Assembly: GCA_902464965.1 (NCBI GenBank)
Contig: CABQLI010000025.1
Span: 1 to 25,980, forward strand
DNA: 25,980 nucleotides
Direction of reading: 5' to 3'
Origin: an uncultured Collinsella sp.
Lineage (GTDB): Bacteria > Actinomycetota > Coriobacteriia > Coriobacteriales > Coriobacteriaceae
The stretch's first letter is position 1. Each line of letters starts with the position of its first letter. Made by a program: the position numbers and the translations under genes. Of the stretch, positions 13,968 to 21,112 are shown in pieces. The notes below the pieces were generated by a model. That model saw only the letters and a program-made list of their open reading frames with translations, made no database searches and was not told where the DNA came from.

Positions 13968-15377
13968 TTACTCGCCCAGCAGGCTCTTGGTGATGGAAGC
14001 GGCGGCCTTCTTGCCGGCGCCCATCGCCAGAATGACCGTAGCGGCACCGGTGACGATGTCGCCGCCGGCCCAGATGCGGGGATCGGTGGTCTGGCCGGTC
14101 TCCTCGTCGGCGACGATGTAGCCCCACTTGTTGAGCTCCATCTTGCCGCCGATCTTCTTTGCGAAGGGGTTGGCGTTGGTGCCGATAGCCGAGATCGCGA
14201 CGTCGCAGGGGATCTCCTCGATGGCGCCCTCGATGGGCACCGGGCGGCGACGGCCGGACTCGTCAGGCTCGCCGAGTTCCATCTTCTGGACCTTGACGGC
14301 GCACACGGAGCCGTCCTCGCCAGCGACAAACTCGAGCGGGGAGACGAGCGGCAGAACCTCGACGCCTTCGGCCTTAGCATGGTGCAGCTCGGCGCGACGG
14401 CAGGGCATCTCGTCCTCGGTACGACGGTAGGCGATGATGGCGTGCTCGGCGCCCAGGCGCTTGGCGGTACGGACGGCGTCCATAGCCACGTTGCCGCCAC
14501 CAAAGACGACGACGTTCTTGCCGTGCTTGGTGGGGGTGTCGTACTCGGGGAACTTATTGGCCTTCATCAGGTTCACGCGGGTGAGGTACTCGTTGGCGAA
14601 GAAGACGTTGGGCAGGTTCTCGCCGGGGACGTTGAGGAACTTGGGCAGGCCAGCGCCAGTCGCCACGTAGATGGCGTCGAAGCCCTGCTCGAACAGCTCC
14701 TCGGCCGTGGCCATGTTGCCCACGACGGAGTTGTACTCAAACTTGACGCCCATGTCCTCCAGGCCGTCAATCTCGCGCTTGACGACTGCCTTGGGCAGAC
14801 GGAACTCGGGGATGCCGTAGACCAGCACGCCGCCGCCGGTGAAGAAGGCCTCAAAGACGGTGACGTCAAAACCGTTACGGGCGAGCTCGCCGGCGCAGGT
14901 GATGCCGGACGGGCCGGAGCCGACGACGGCGACCTTCTTGCCGTTCTTGGGGGCCATCTTGGGCGTGGAGGCGAGCTCGGGGCGATCACCCAGGAAGCGC
15001 TCGAGTTGGCCGATGGCCACGGGCTCGGACTTCTTACCACGGATGCACTTGCCCTCGCACTGGTTCTCCTGCGGGCAGACGCGGCCGCAGATGGCGGGAA
15101 GCATGGAGTCCTCGCGGATGGTATCGAGCGCGCCGCCGAAGTCCTTCGCGCGGATCTGCTCGATAAAGCGGGGGATGTTGATGTTGACGGGGCAGCCCTC
15201 AACACAGAACGGCTTCTTGCAGTTGAGGCAGCGCTCGGCCTCGGCCAGCGCCATCTCCTCGGTGAAGCCCTTGTCGACGGGGCGGAAGTCGCAGGCGCGC
15301 TCGGCAGCCGGCTCCTCGTTATCGGGGGTGCGGGGCGACTTCATATCGGCAACGAAACGACCGTTAACTAGTGGCAT
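13968..15377 (-). CDS. gltA: NfnB / GltA-type NADPH-dependent FAD oxidoreductase with two 4Fe-4S clusters
   Basis: The 469-residue flavoprotein is often named NADPH-dependent glutamate synthase small subunit. The two-gene context fits the larger subunit (NfnB) of the electron-bifurcating NADH-dependent ferredoxin:NADP+ oxidoreductase. Eight cysteines for two 4Fe-4S clusters are present: C50, C53, C58, C62 (CLNC...FC...GCP) and C97, C101, C107, C111 (CGRVC...C...C). The FAD loop is VAVVGSGPSG (about 149-158), and the NADPH loop is VVVFGGGNVAMD. The C-terminal AGGDIVTGAATVILAMGAGKKAA closes the FAD site. It overlaps nfnA by 10 bases. No gltB large subunit is near, which argues against a role in glutamate synthesis. 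The product balances NADH, NADPH and ferredoxin in anaerobes. Confidence 0.9.
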   Translation of the reverse strand: MPLVNGRFVADMKSPRTPDNEEPAAERACDFRPVDKGFTEEMALAEAERCLNCKKPFCVEGCPVNINIPRFIEQIRAKDFGGALDTIREDSMLPAICGRVCPQENQCEGKCIRGKKSEPVAIGQLERFLGDRPELASTPKMAPKNGKKVAVVGSGPSGITCAGELARNGFDVTVFEAFFTGGGVLVYGIPEFRLPKAVVKREIDGLEDMGVKFEYNSVVGNMATAEELFEQGFDAIYVATGAGLPKFLNVPGENLPNVFFANEYLTRVNLMKANKFPEYDTPTKHGKNVVVFGGGNVAMDAVRTAKRLGAEHAIIAYRRTEDEMPCRRAELHHAKAEGVEVLPLVSPLEFVAGEDGSVCAVKVQKMELGEPDESGRRRPVPIEGAIEEIPCDVAISAIGTNANPFAKKIGGKMELNKWGYIVADEETGQTTDPRIWAGGDIVTGAATVILAMGAGKKAAASITKSLLGE

Positions 15378-16207
15378 GCGCAGCTCTTTTCCTCGTAGGC
15401 CTTGAGGGACTCGCCCTCTTCGGAACGGTAAGCGGCCTGGCGGGCACGAAGGTCATCCCAGTCGACCAGGGTGGCATCAAAGTCGGGGCCGTCGACACAA
15501 GCGAACTTGGTCACGCCGCCCACCTCGACGCGGCAGCAGCCGCACATGCCGGTGCCGTCAACCATGATGGGGTTGAGCGACGCGGTGATGGGGGTGTCGT
15601 ACTTCTGGGCGGTGAGGGTCGAGAACTTCATCATCGGAACGGGGCCGACGCAGAAGACCTGGCTCACGGCCTTGTCCTGCAGCAGGCGCTCCAGCGGAGC
15701 GGTGACAACGCCCTGCTCGCCGTAGGAGCCGTCGTCAGTGGTGATGTGGATGTGGTCCTCGTCGAGGAGCTCGCGGAACTGGTCCTCCATGAGCAGGAGG
15801 TCCTTGGTGCGGGCGCCCATGATGGCGTGAACCTCGTGGCCGGTCTCGACCAGGTGCTTAGCGACCGGGAAGGCAATTGCCAGGCCGACGCCGCCGCCAA
15901 TGACGGCGCAGGGGCCCTCGGCCATCTCGGTGGGAACGCCCAGCGGGCCCACGACGTCGCGCAGCGACTCGCCGGCCTCGTAGGTGGACAGCATCTCGGT
16001 GGTCTTGCCGATCACCATGAAGATGAACTCGACCCAGCCCTCGTCACCGTTCCAGCCGGCCAGGGTAAACGGGACGCGCTCGCCCGTCTCGTTGGCGCGA
16101 ACCATGAGGAACTGTCCAGCGTGCGCATGTTTGGCGATTGCAGGCGCCTCGATGCGGAACTTGAACACCTTCTCCGAGAACTGCGTCTTCTCCAGGATCT
16201 TATACAT
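15368..16207 (-). CDS. NfnA-like FAD/NAD-binding subunit with [2Fe-2S] cluster
   Basis: This 279-residue protein belongs to the sulfide/dihydroorotate dehydrogenase-like FAD/NAD-binding group (PyrK, HydG and NfnA relatives). It has a flavin-binding barrel (AGQFLMVRANE, RVPFTLAGW) and an NAD-binding domain (CAVIGGGVGLAIAFPVAKHL, VFCVGPVPMMK). The C-terminal [2Fe-2S] site reads MCGCCRVEVGG...KFACVDGPDFD, with C222, C224, C225 and C237 as candidate ligands. Because nfnB follows with a 10-base overlap, the pair is most likely Nfn. The ATG at 16207 is preceded by AGAGGGG. A second Cys-rich end, CACH, closes the protein; its meaning is unknown. A consensus TATAAT lies about 105 bases upstream. Confidence 0.88.
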   Translation of the reverse strand: MYKILEKTQFSEKVFKFRIEAPAIAKHAHAGQFLMVRANETGERVPFTLAGWNGDEGWVEFIFMVIGKTTEMLSTYEAGESLRDVVGPLGVPTEMAEGPCAVIGGGVGLAIAFPVAKHLVETGHEVHAIMGARTKDLLLMEDQFRELLDEDHIHITTDDGSYGEQGVVTAPLERLLQDKAVSQVFCVGPVPMMKFSTLTAQKYDTPITASLNPIMVDGTGMCGCCRVEVGGVTKFACVDGPDFDATLVDWDDLRARQAAYRSEEGESLKAYEEKSCACH

Positions 16208-16273
16208 AGAACCCCTCTCTTGTTAGGGCCGCCGAACCGTGCCTCCACGGAAATGGACGGTAGCCCGAATAAA

Positions 16274-16308
16274 ACCGTACGCGCACAGGCGTTGTGCAGA
16301 CATACGGT
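16274..16308 (-). promoter_or_regulatory. Hairpin at the predicted 5' end of the nfn mRNA
   Basis: ACCGTA/TACGGT (16303-16308 with 16274-16279) encloses a second GCACA/TGTGC stem with a short loop. It would be the first structure in the leader if transcription starts about 6-7 bases after the TATAAT. It matches no riboswitch I know; it may stabilise the mRNA. Confidence 0.35.
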
Positions 16309-16312
16309 GCAA

Positions 16313-16318
16313 ATTATA
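16313..16318 (-). promoter_or_regulatory. Consensus -10 box of the nfn operon
   Basis: A perfect TATAAT on the minus strand gives a leader of about 100 bases before nfnA. The -35 region is weak. The gap 16208-16579 (372 bases) otherwise holds no gene: it has this promoter and leader, two stop-codon-type repeats and one GC-rich hairpin. Confidence 0.45.
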
Positions 16319-16380
16319 CCCTCATGGACATGTCACTTACGTGTGTCTTCGGCGGTTGGGAGCAGGGTTTATCCACTTCG

Positions 16381-16419
16381 ACCTGCCAAAGGGGGAGAGG
16401 TTTATTTTGGCAGGTTTTA
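16381..16419 (+). repeat. Stop-codon-type hairpin repeat, copy B
   Basis: ACCTGCCA (16381-16388) pairs with TGGCAGGT (16408-16415) over 8 bp. GAGGTTTATTTTGG between the arms is nearly identical to the same part of copy A at 5406-5447. It faces the same way as copy A. Its 5' end lacks the AAA that follows a stop codon in copies A and C, and it is not next to a stop codon. Confidence 0.65.
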
Positions 16420-16432
16420 TCAGGCAAAACGG

Positions 16433-16476
16433 CAAAGGGGGTCGGCTTCGCGCTTCGGTGAGGCCGGCCCCCTTTG
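16433..16476. repeat. GC-rich 14-bp hairpin between repeat copies B and C
   Basis: Bases 16433-16446 pair with 16463-16476 over 14 bp with one wobble and a 16-base loop. No long T-run follows on either strand. It sits between two inverted copies of the stop-codon-type repeat. Confidence 0.6.
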
Positions 16477-16541
16477 GAGCGTTGCATATGTATAGCGGCA
16501 CAGGGTTTATTGCGACGCAGCCGCCGCGGCGTTTCCGCAGA

Positions 16542-16581
16542 TGAAACCTGCCAAAATAGACATCCCTAAATGGTAGGTTTT
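16542..16581 (-). repeat. Stop-codon-overlapping hairpin repeat, copy C
   Basis: On the minus strand this 40-base element matches copy A at 18 of its first 19 bases and 15 of its last 17. Its second and third copies of A complete the TAA stop of pth exactly as in purF. Arms AAACCTGCCA and TGGTAGGTTT (16544-16553 with 16571-16580) pair with one G-T. Confidence 0.75.
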
Positions 16582-17209
16582 AGTGCTTGCCGTTGGCGGA
16601 AGCGGCGCCGTTTACGTGATCGCGGGCGTAGATTACGCCGTGGACGATGGCCAGACCGGCGGCATCTGCGGCGCGGGCGCAGGTGTCCTGGAAATCCTCG
16701 GCTTCGCGGGCGCGCAGCTGCTTAAGAACGTAGTCGGCGACGGCCATCTTGCCGGGAGGGTTGCCGATGCCGGTGCGGATACGGCTAAAGTCGCGGCTGC
16801 CCATCTTGTCGATGATGGAACGCAGGCCGTTGTGACCGGCGTGGCCGCCGCCCACCTTAACGCGGACGTCGCCGGCGGGAATATCGAGCTCGTCGTGGAT
16901 GACGAGCAGCTCCTCGGCCTTGATCTTGTACTCGCGGCAGAGCTTGGAGATGGGGCCACCCGAGGTATTCATATACGACTGCGGCTTGACCAGCACGATC
17001 TGGCGCTTGCCGCCCTCTTCCTCGGCATCGTTGATATTGATGAGCGCGACCTCGGCGCCGGCCTGGTTTTTCCAGTACGTGACGCCGGCCTGACGGGCCA
17101 GCTCGTCGATCGCCTTAAAGCCGGCGTTGTGGCGGGTCTCGGCATATTCCTCGCCAGGGTTGCCAAGCCCGGCAACCATGCGAATCTTAAGCGGCTGTGT
17201 AGCTGCCAT
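16580..17209 (-). CDS. pth: Peptidyl-tRNA hydrolase Pth
   Basis: Pth releases peptides from peptidyl-tRNAs dropped by the ribosome. The 209-residue protein has the complete active site: N17 in GLGNPGEEY, H27 in TRHNAGF, N81 in KPQSYMNTSG and D106 in VIHDELDIP, matching N10, H20, N68 and D93 of the E. coli enzyme. GGGHAGHNGLRSI and RIRTGIGNPP are the other signatures. Residues about 58-70 (DAEEEGGKR) form a small charged loop. The ATG at 17209 follows GGAGGACA. Its TAA stop is shared with the repeat copy C. It lies downstream of prs on the same strand but is separated from it by a strong terminator, so it probably has its own promoter in 17210-17327. Confidence 0.95.
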   Translation of the reverse strand: MAATQPLKIRMVAGLGNPGEEYAETRHNAGFKAIDELARQAGVTYWKNQAGAEVALININDAEEEGGKRQIVLVKPQSYMNTSGGPISKLCREYKIKAEELLVIHDELDIPAGDVRVKVGGGHAGHNGLRSIIDKMGSRDFSRIRTGIGNPPGKMAVADYVLKQLRAREAEDFQDTCARAADAAGLAIVHGVIYARDHVNGAASANGKH

Positions 17210-17327
17210 GTTTGTCCTCCGTTACGTAAATAGTTCAATCAACGACAAAGGCTACCACGCCCGCCGAAGGCGAGACTTCGTTTCAGCGAAATCCCACCAG
17301 ACAAAAGCACGGCCGCGGCAGAGCGAG

Positions 17328-17403
17328 CCGTCGGAACAGAAGAAACCCCCGCGCGACCTTTGCGAAGCAAGGGGGAGCGCGGGGGTTTCTTCTGTTCCGA
17401 CGG
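17328..17403. terminator. 27-bp perfect inverted-repeat terminator between prs and pth
   Basis: Bases 17328-17354 are the exact reverse complement of 17377-17403. The inner half (AAACCCCCGCGC/GCGCGGGGGTTT) is a normal terminator stem with T-rich bases after it on the minus strand. The loop (17355-17376) can fold a CCTT/AAGG hairpin. The outer GGAACAGAAGA arms are unusual for a simple terminator. It ends the prs transcript. Confidence 0.85.
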
Positions 17404-17432
17404 CGATGCGCTGGGTTACAAGGACGATGCGA

Positions 17433-18419
17433 CTACAGCGCGAAGTCGCCGCCGACGAGCGTGGAGACGGGCTCCTCGTGGTAAACGGCGGAGATGGCCT
17501 GAGCGAACTCCTCGGCGACCGAGATGGTCTTGATCTTGCCGCCGACCTCGACGGGAATGGCGTCGGTGACGAGGCACTCGACGATCGGGGCGTCGTTCAA
17601 GCGCTCGATGGCCGGACCGGAGAAGATGCCGTGGGTGGCGCAGACGTAGATGTCGCCAGCGCCCATAGCCTTGAGCTCCTTGACGTTGGCGCACAGGGTG
17701 CCAGCGGTGTCGATCATGTCGTCGTTGATGATGCAGGTCTTGCCCTTGATGTCACCGATGATGCCCATGACCTCGGCGGCGTTGTGGCGCGGACGGCCCT
17801 TGTGGGCGATGGCCAGGTCGCAGCCGAGCATGTCGGACAGCTTCTTGGCGGCCTTGGCGCGACCCACGTCGGGGGAGACGACAACCAGGTTGTCGGTGTC
17901 GAAGTGCATGTCGTTGTAGTACTGGCCAAACAGCGGCAGCGCGGACAGGTGGTTAACCGGGATATCGAAGAAGCCCTGGATCTGGCCCTGGTGCAGGTCG
18001 AGGGTGATGATGCGGTTGACGCCGGCGCGCTCGAGCAGGTTGGCGACGAGGCGGGCGGTGATGGGCTCGCGCGGGCCGGCCTTGCGGTCCTGGCGGGCAT
18101 AGCCGTAGTGGGTGATAACGGCGGTGATGGAGCGGGCGGATGCGCGCTTGGCAGCGTCGGTGGCGATGAGCAGCTCCATGAGCATGTCGTTGACGTTGCC
18201 GCCGGCCACGGACTGAATCAGGAAGACGTCGGCGCCGCGGACGGTCTCGTCGTAGCGGGCGTAAATCTCACCATTGGCGAACTGCTTTAGCGTAAGGCCC
18301 GAAAGCTCGACCCCAAGGTACTCAGCAATCTTCTGAGCGAGGGGACGGTTGGAGGAACCGGAATACACGCGGATGGACTTGCGCATATTCTCCGACTTCT
18401 CGGGATCATTAATCGGCAT
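17433..18419 (-). CDS. prs: Ribose-phosphate pyrophosphokinase Prs (PRPP synthetase)
   Basis: Prs makes PRPP from ribose-5-phosphate and ATP; PurF in the same window uses it. The 328-residue protein is a class I enzyme. Visible motifs are SGSSNRPLAQKIAEYLG near the start, FANGEIYARYDETVRG, HYGYARQDRK (the ATP region), the DLHQGQIQGFFDIPVNHL flap, VVVSPDVGRAKAAKKL and the PRPP loop CIINDDMIDTAGTL. The ATG at 18419 follows AAGGAGAAGG. About 11 residues precede the usual KSIRVYSG start. The next gene upstream is glmU on the same strand, with a terminator between them, so prs is likely a single-gene unit. A TACAAT -10 candidate lies around 18467-18472 on the minus strand. Confidence 0.95.
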   Translation of the reverse strand: MPINDPEKSENMRKSIRVYSGSSNRPLAQKIAEYLGVELSGLTLKQFANGEIYARYDETVRGADVFLIQSVAGGNVNDMLMELLIATDAAKRASARSITAVITHYGYARQDRKAGPREPITARLVANLLERAGVNRIITLDLHQGQIQGFFDIPVNHLSALPLFGQYYNDMHFDTDNLVVVSPDVGRAKAAKKLSDMLGCDLAIAHKGRPRHNAAEVMGIIGDIKGKTCIINDDMIDTAGTLCANVKELKAMGAGDIYVCATHGIFSGPAIERLNDAPIVECLVTDAIPVEVGGKIKTISVAEEFAQAISAVYHEEPVSTLVGGDFAL

Positions 18420-18562
18420 TACCCTTCTCCTTTATATATCGAATGCCATATAGATGCCTTGTTGCATTGTAACCGCGCGGCGGGGTTTATCGAGTCTTGA
18501 TAACGTCTTTACCGCCAACGGACACGAACCGACCACTCATCTGGCCGCGCAGGTCAGCATAG

Positions 18563-18595
18563 AAAAAGGAGCCGTCCCCATGGGAACAGCTCCTT
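18563..18595 (-). terminator. Intrinsic terminator of glmU
   Basis: AAGGAGC (18566-18572) pairs with GCTCCTT (18589-18595), with further GTCCC-type pairing inside. On the minus strand a run of T follows. It starts 18 bases after the glmU stop. Confidence 0.8.
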
Positions 18596-18612
18596 AGATG
18601 CTTGGTAAAACG

Positions 18613-20025
18613 TTATACCTCGTCGTCCTCGTGCAGACGGCGGCGATAATCGGCGGCCCAGCCCTCAATGTTTACCTGACGGGCGCGGCCCAGGCCGAGT
18701 GCGTCGGCCGGGACCGGCTCGGTGATGACGGAGCCGGCGGCCACGAGCGCGCCGTCGCCGATCTGGGCGGGCGCGACCATCATGGTGTCGGAACCGATGA
18801 AGGCGTCCTTGCCGATGACGGTCTTGTGCTTGTGCACGCCGTCGTAGTTGCAGGTGATGGAGCCCGCGCCCACGTTGACGCCGGAGCCCATGGTGGTGTC
18901 GCCGATGTAGGACAGGTGCGGCACCTTGGAGCCCTCGCCGATCGTGGACTTCTTGATCTCCACATGCGTGCCGGCCTTGGAGCCGTCGAGCATGTGGGTG
19001 CCCGGGCGCAGGTAGGCGCGCGGGCCGCAGTCGACGCCGTTCTCGATGACGGCCTCGATGGCGATGGTCTCATCGATGGTGCAGCCGCTGCCGACGGTGG
19101 TGTCGGTGAGGCGACTGTTGGGGCCGAGCTGGCACTCTTCGCCCACGGTGACGTGACCGATCAGATGCGTCTGCGGCCACACGATGGTGTCTCGGCCGAT
19201 GGTGGCATCGGGGCCGATCCAGGCCTGCGTGGGATCGATGAACGTGACGCCCTCGGCCATCCAGTGCTCGTTGATGCGGTCGCGCGCGATAGCGGTGAGC
19301 TGCGCGAGCTGAATGCGGCTGTTGACGCCCAGGCCGTCGCGGTAGTCATCGCAGTGGAAGATGGAGACCGCCTGGCCGTGACCCTTGAGGATCTCGAGCA
19401 TGTCGGGCAGGTAGTACTCGGATTGCGCGTTGTCGTTGCCGATCTCGTTAATGTGGGCGGCGAGCTGCGCGCCGTCAAAGGCGTAGCAGCCGGCGTTGCA
19501 CTCCAGCAGCGTGGCGGCCTGCTCGGGCGTGCAGTCCTTCTGCTCGATGATGCGCTCGATCTGGCCGTCGTCGCCCAGTTTGATGCGGCCGTAGCCAAAG
19601 GGGTCGGGCGGGGTCATGGTCATGACGGTGCAGGCGAGCTCGCCGGTGGCGACGGTCTGTGCGAACTTGGCGACCGTGTCGGCGGTGATGAGCGGCAGGT
19701 CGCCGTTGAGCACGACGACGGGGCCTTGCGTGATGCCGCAGGCCTCGAGCGCGACCTTCACGGCGTGACCGGTGCCCAGGCGCTCGGTCTGCTCGACGCA
19801 CTCGACCTTGGTGGCGCTGCTGGCGTAGACGCCGTCGATGAGGGCGCGCATCTCGTCGGCGTGGCTGCCGATGACGACCACGACGCGGCTGCAGCCGGCC
19901 TTGATGGTGGCGTCGACGATCCACTGGACCATGGGCTTGCCCAGGATCTTGTGCGAAACCTTGCAGTGGTTCGACTTCATGCGGGTGCCCTCGCCGGCAG
20001 CGAGGATAATTGCGGTTGCGTCCAT
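18613..20025 (-). CDS. glmU: Bifunctional UDP-N-acetylglucosamine pyrophosphorylase / glucosamine-1-phosphate acetyltransferase GlmU
   Basis: GlmU acetylates glucosamine-1-phosphate and then couples it to UTP, giving UDP-GlcNAc for peptidoglycan. The 470-residue protein has an N-terminal nucleotidyltransferase domain (LAAGEGTRMKS, GTGHAVKVA, LNGDLPLI, FGYGRI) and a C-terminal left-handed beta-helix with the hexapeptide repeats and the acetyltransferase signature YLRPGTHM, VEIKKS, YIGDTTMGSGVNVGAGSITCNYDG. In the N-terminal motif the usual PK is CK, but the Lys is kept. An open frame extends 70 codons upstream but lacks a ribosome binding site, whereas the ATG at 20025 follows AGGAGA. It is divergent from the ECF operon. 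Confidence 0.95.
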   Translation of the reverse strand: MDATAIILAAGEGTRMKSNHCKVSHKILGKPMVQWIVDATIKAGCSRVVVVIGSHADEMRALIDGVYASSATKVECVEQTERLGTGHAVKVALEACGITQGPVVVLNGDLPLITADTVAKFAQTVATGELACTVMTMTPPDPFGYGRIKLGDDGQIERIIEQKDCTPEQAATLLECNAGCYAFDGAQLAAHINEIGNDNAQSEYYLPDMLEILKGHGQAVSIFHCDDYRDGLGVNSRIQLAQLTAIARDRINEHWMAEGVTFIDPTQAWIGPDATIGRDTIVWPQTHLIGHVTVGEECQLGPNSRLTDTTVGSGCTIDETIAIEAVIENGVDCGPRAYLRPGTHMLDGSKAGTHVEIKKSTIGEGSKVPHLSYIGDTTMGSGVNVGAGSITCNYDGVHKHKTVIGKDAFIGSDTMMVAPAQIGDGALVAAGSVITEPVPADALGLGRARQVNIEGWAADYRRRLHEDDEV

Positions 20026-20057
20026 GTGATCTCCTGTTACGTTATAGAGACGTGTGT

Positions 20058-20085
20058 TTGGAAACGATACACGGCGCAATATGAT
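20058..20085 (+). promoter_or_regulatory. Probable promoter of the ECF transporter operon
   Basis: TTGGAA (20058-20063), a 16-base spacer and TATGAT (20080-20085) form a reasonable promoter. Transcription would begin near 20092. The GC-rich leader to 20218 (about 127 bases) has no match to a riboswitch I know. Confidence 0.45.
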
Positions 20086-20218
20086 ACCGCAGGCATATGT
20101 TGAGCGCGTAGCGATTGGTTTGCGGCGGTTGGGGCTTGCGCCGCCGTCGTGGCGTTTGCGCTGCTTGCGTGCGGCGTTGGCGGTGCTGCGGAGCTGTCGT
20201 TTGAGCGAGGGGACGGGG

Positions 20219-21112
20219 GTGCCCGTGGACAACATACAAGAGGAGTTTGGCGGCGAGCCCGTCGCGGCGTTCTCGATGTCGCATCCGGCTGTGCCGGCAC
20301 TCTATATAGTGCTGACGCTGGGGCTCGCCATGTTCTCGATGCAGCCGGTGCTGATTGCGCTGTCGCTTGCGGGCGGGCTGGCGTATGGATTTGTGACGCG
20401 TGGGGCTGCCCGCACGCTGGGCGCACTCCGCTGGCAGCTGCCGGTGATTTTGATTATCGCGCTGGTCAATCCGCTGTTTAGCGCCTCGGGCTCGACGGAG
20501 CTGTTCCGTATTGGCATGCGCGCGGTGTATCTGGAAAGCATGGTATACGGCCTGTGCATGGGCGGGCTGTTTGTGGCGAGCGTGCTGTGGTTTGAGGCCG
20601 CGGCGTCGATGCTCGAATACGACAAGGTGCTCGCGCTTTTGGGTAACGCCGCGCCGGTGATCGCGCTCATGATCTCGATGTGCATGAGGCTTATCCCGCA
20701 GTTTTTACGCCGCGGTCGTACGGTGCTGGCGGTGCAGGATGCGATTGATGTGCCGGGCCGCGCGCCCACCGATCCCGTGCGATCGCGCCTGCGGGCGTCG
20801 AGCGTGTTGATGGGCTGGGGCATGGAAGATTCGCTGGAGCGCGCGGACGCGATGCGCTCGCGCGGGTGGGGTGCCGCGACACGTCGTACGACGTATGCGC
20901 GGTATCGACTGGGGCGCAGCGACGTTGCCGCGCTGGTCGGGCTCGCGCTGTTTGGTGCCGCCGCGGTGGCCGTGGCGGCGACCGCGACGACGCAGTATTC
21001 GTTTTATCCGCAGCTCTCGGTGCCGGCGCCGTGGCCAGGCTATGTCGTGTACGCCGCCTGGATGGTGTTGCCTTGCGCGTTGCACGCGATTGATGAGAAG
21101 AGGTTTGGCTGA
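20219..21112 (+). CDS. ecfT: ECF transporter transmembrane component EcfT
   Basis: EcfT is the membrane scaffold that joins the ATPase to the substrate-binding S component in energy-coupling factor vitamin or metal importers. A GTG start at 20219 follows GAGGGGA and gives 297 residues; a GTG at 20225 is also possible. The open frame runs upstream to 20054, but the ATG at 20081 lies in the promoter and lacks a ribosome binding site. Several hydrophobic segments are present. The coupling helices contain RRGRTVLAVQDA and ERADAMRSRGWG, the latter matching the conserved Ala-Arg-Gly motif that touches the ATPase. Its TGA stop overlaps the ATPase ATG by one base. It could also be called CbiQ family, but there is no cobalt gene set near it. 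Confidence 0.85.
   Translation: MPVDNIQEEFGGEPVAAFSMSHPAVPALYIVLTLGLAMFSMQPVLIALSLAGGLAYGFVTRGAARTLGALRWQLPVILIIALVNPLFSASGSTELFRIGMRAVYLESMVYGLCMGGLFVASVLWFEAAASMLEYDKVLALLGNAAPVIALMISMCMRLIPQFLRRGRTVLAVQDAIDVPGRAPTDPVRSRLRASSVLMGWGMEDSLERADAMRSRGWGAATRRTTYARYRLGRSDVAALVGLALFGAAAVAVAATATTQYSFYPQLSVPAPWPGYVVYAAWMVLPCALHAIDEKRFG

Noticed and set aside
13968..15377. Reading the flavoprotein as the small subunit of glutamate synthase
   Set aside because: No gltB large subunit is present, and the overlapping FAD/NAD/[2Fe-2S] gene fits an Nfn pair. The older name is kept only as a label.
18598..20103. Open frame of 501 codons on the + strand opposite glmU
   Set aside because: It mirrors the repetitive hexapeptide region of glmU and has no start signal; its repetitive look comes from the beta-helix codons.
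20054..20218. Longer EcfT protein starting at GTG 20054 or ATG 20081
   Set aside because: These starts lie in a probable promoter, have no ribosome binding site, and the added peptide is Arg/Leu-rich without a membrane pattern. The GTG at 20219 follows GAGGGGA.
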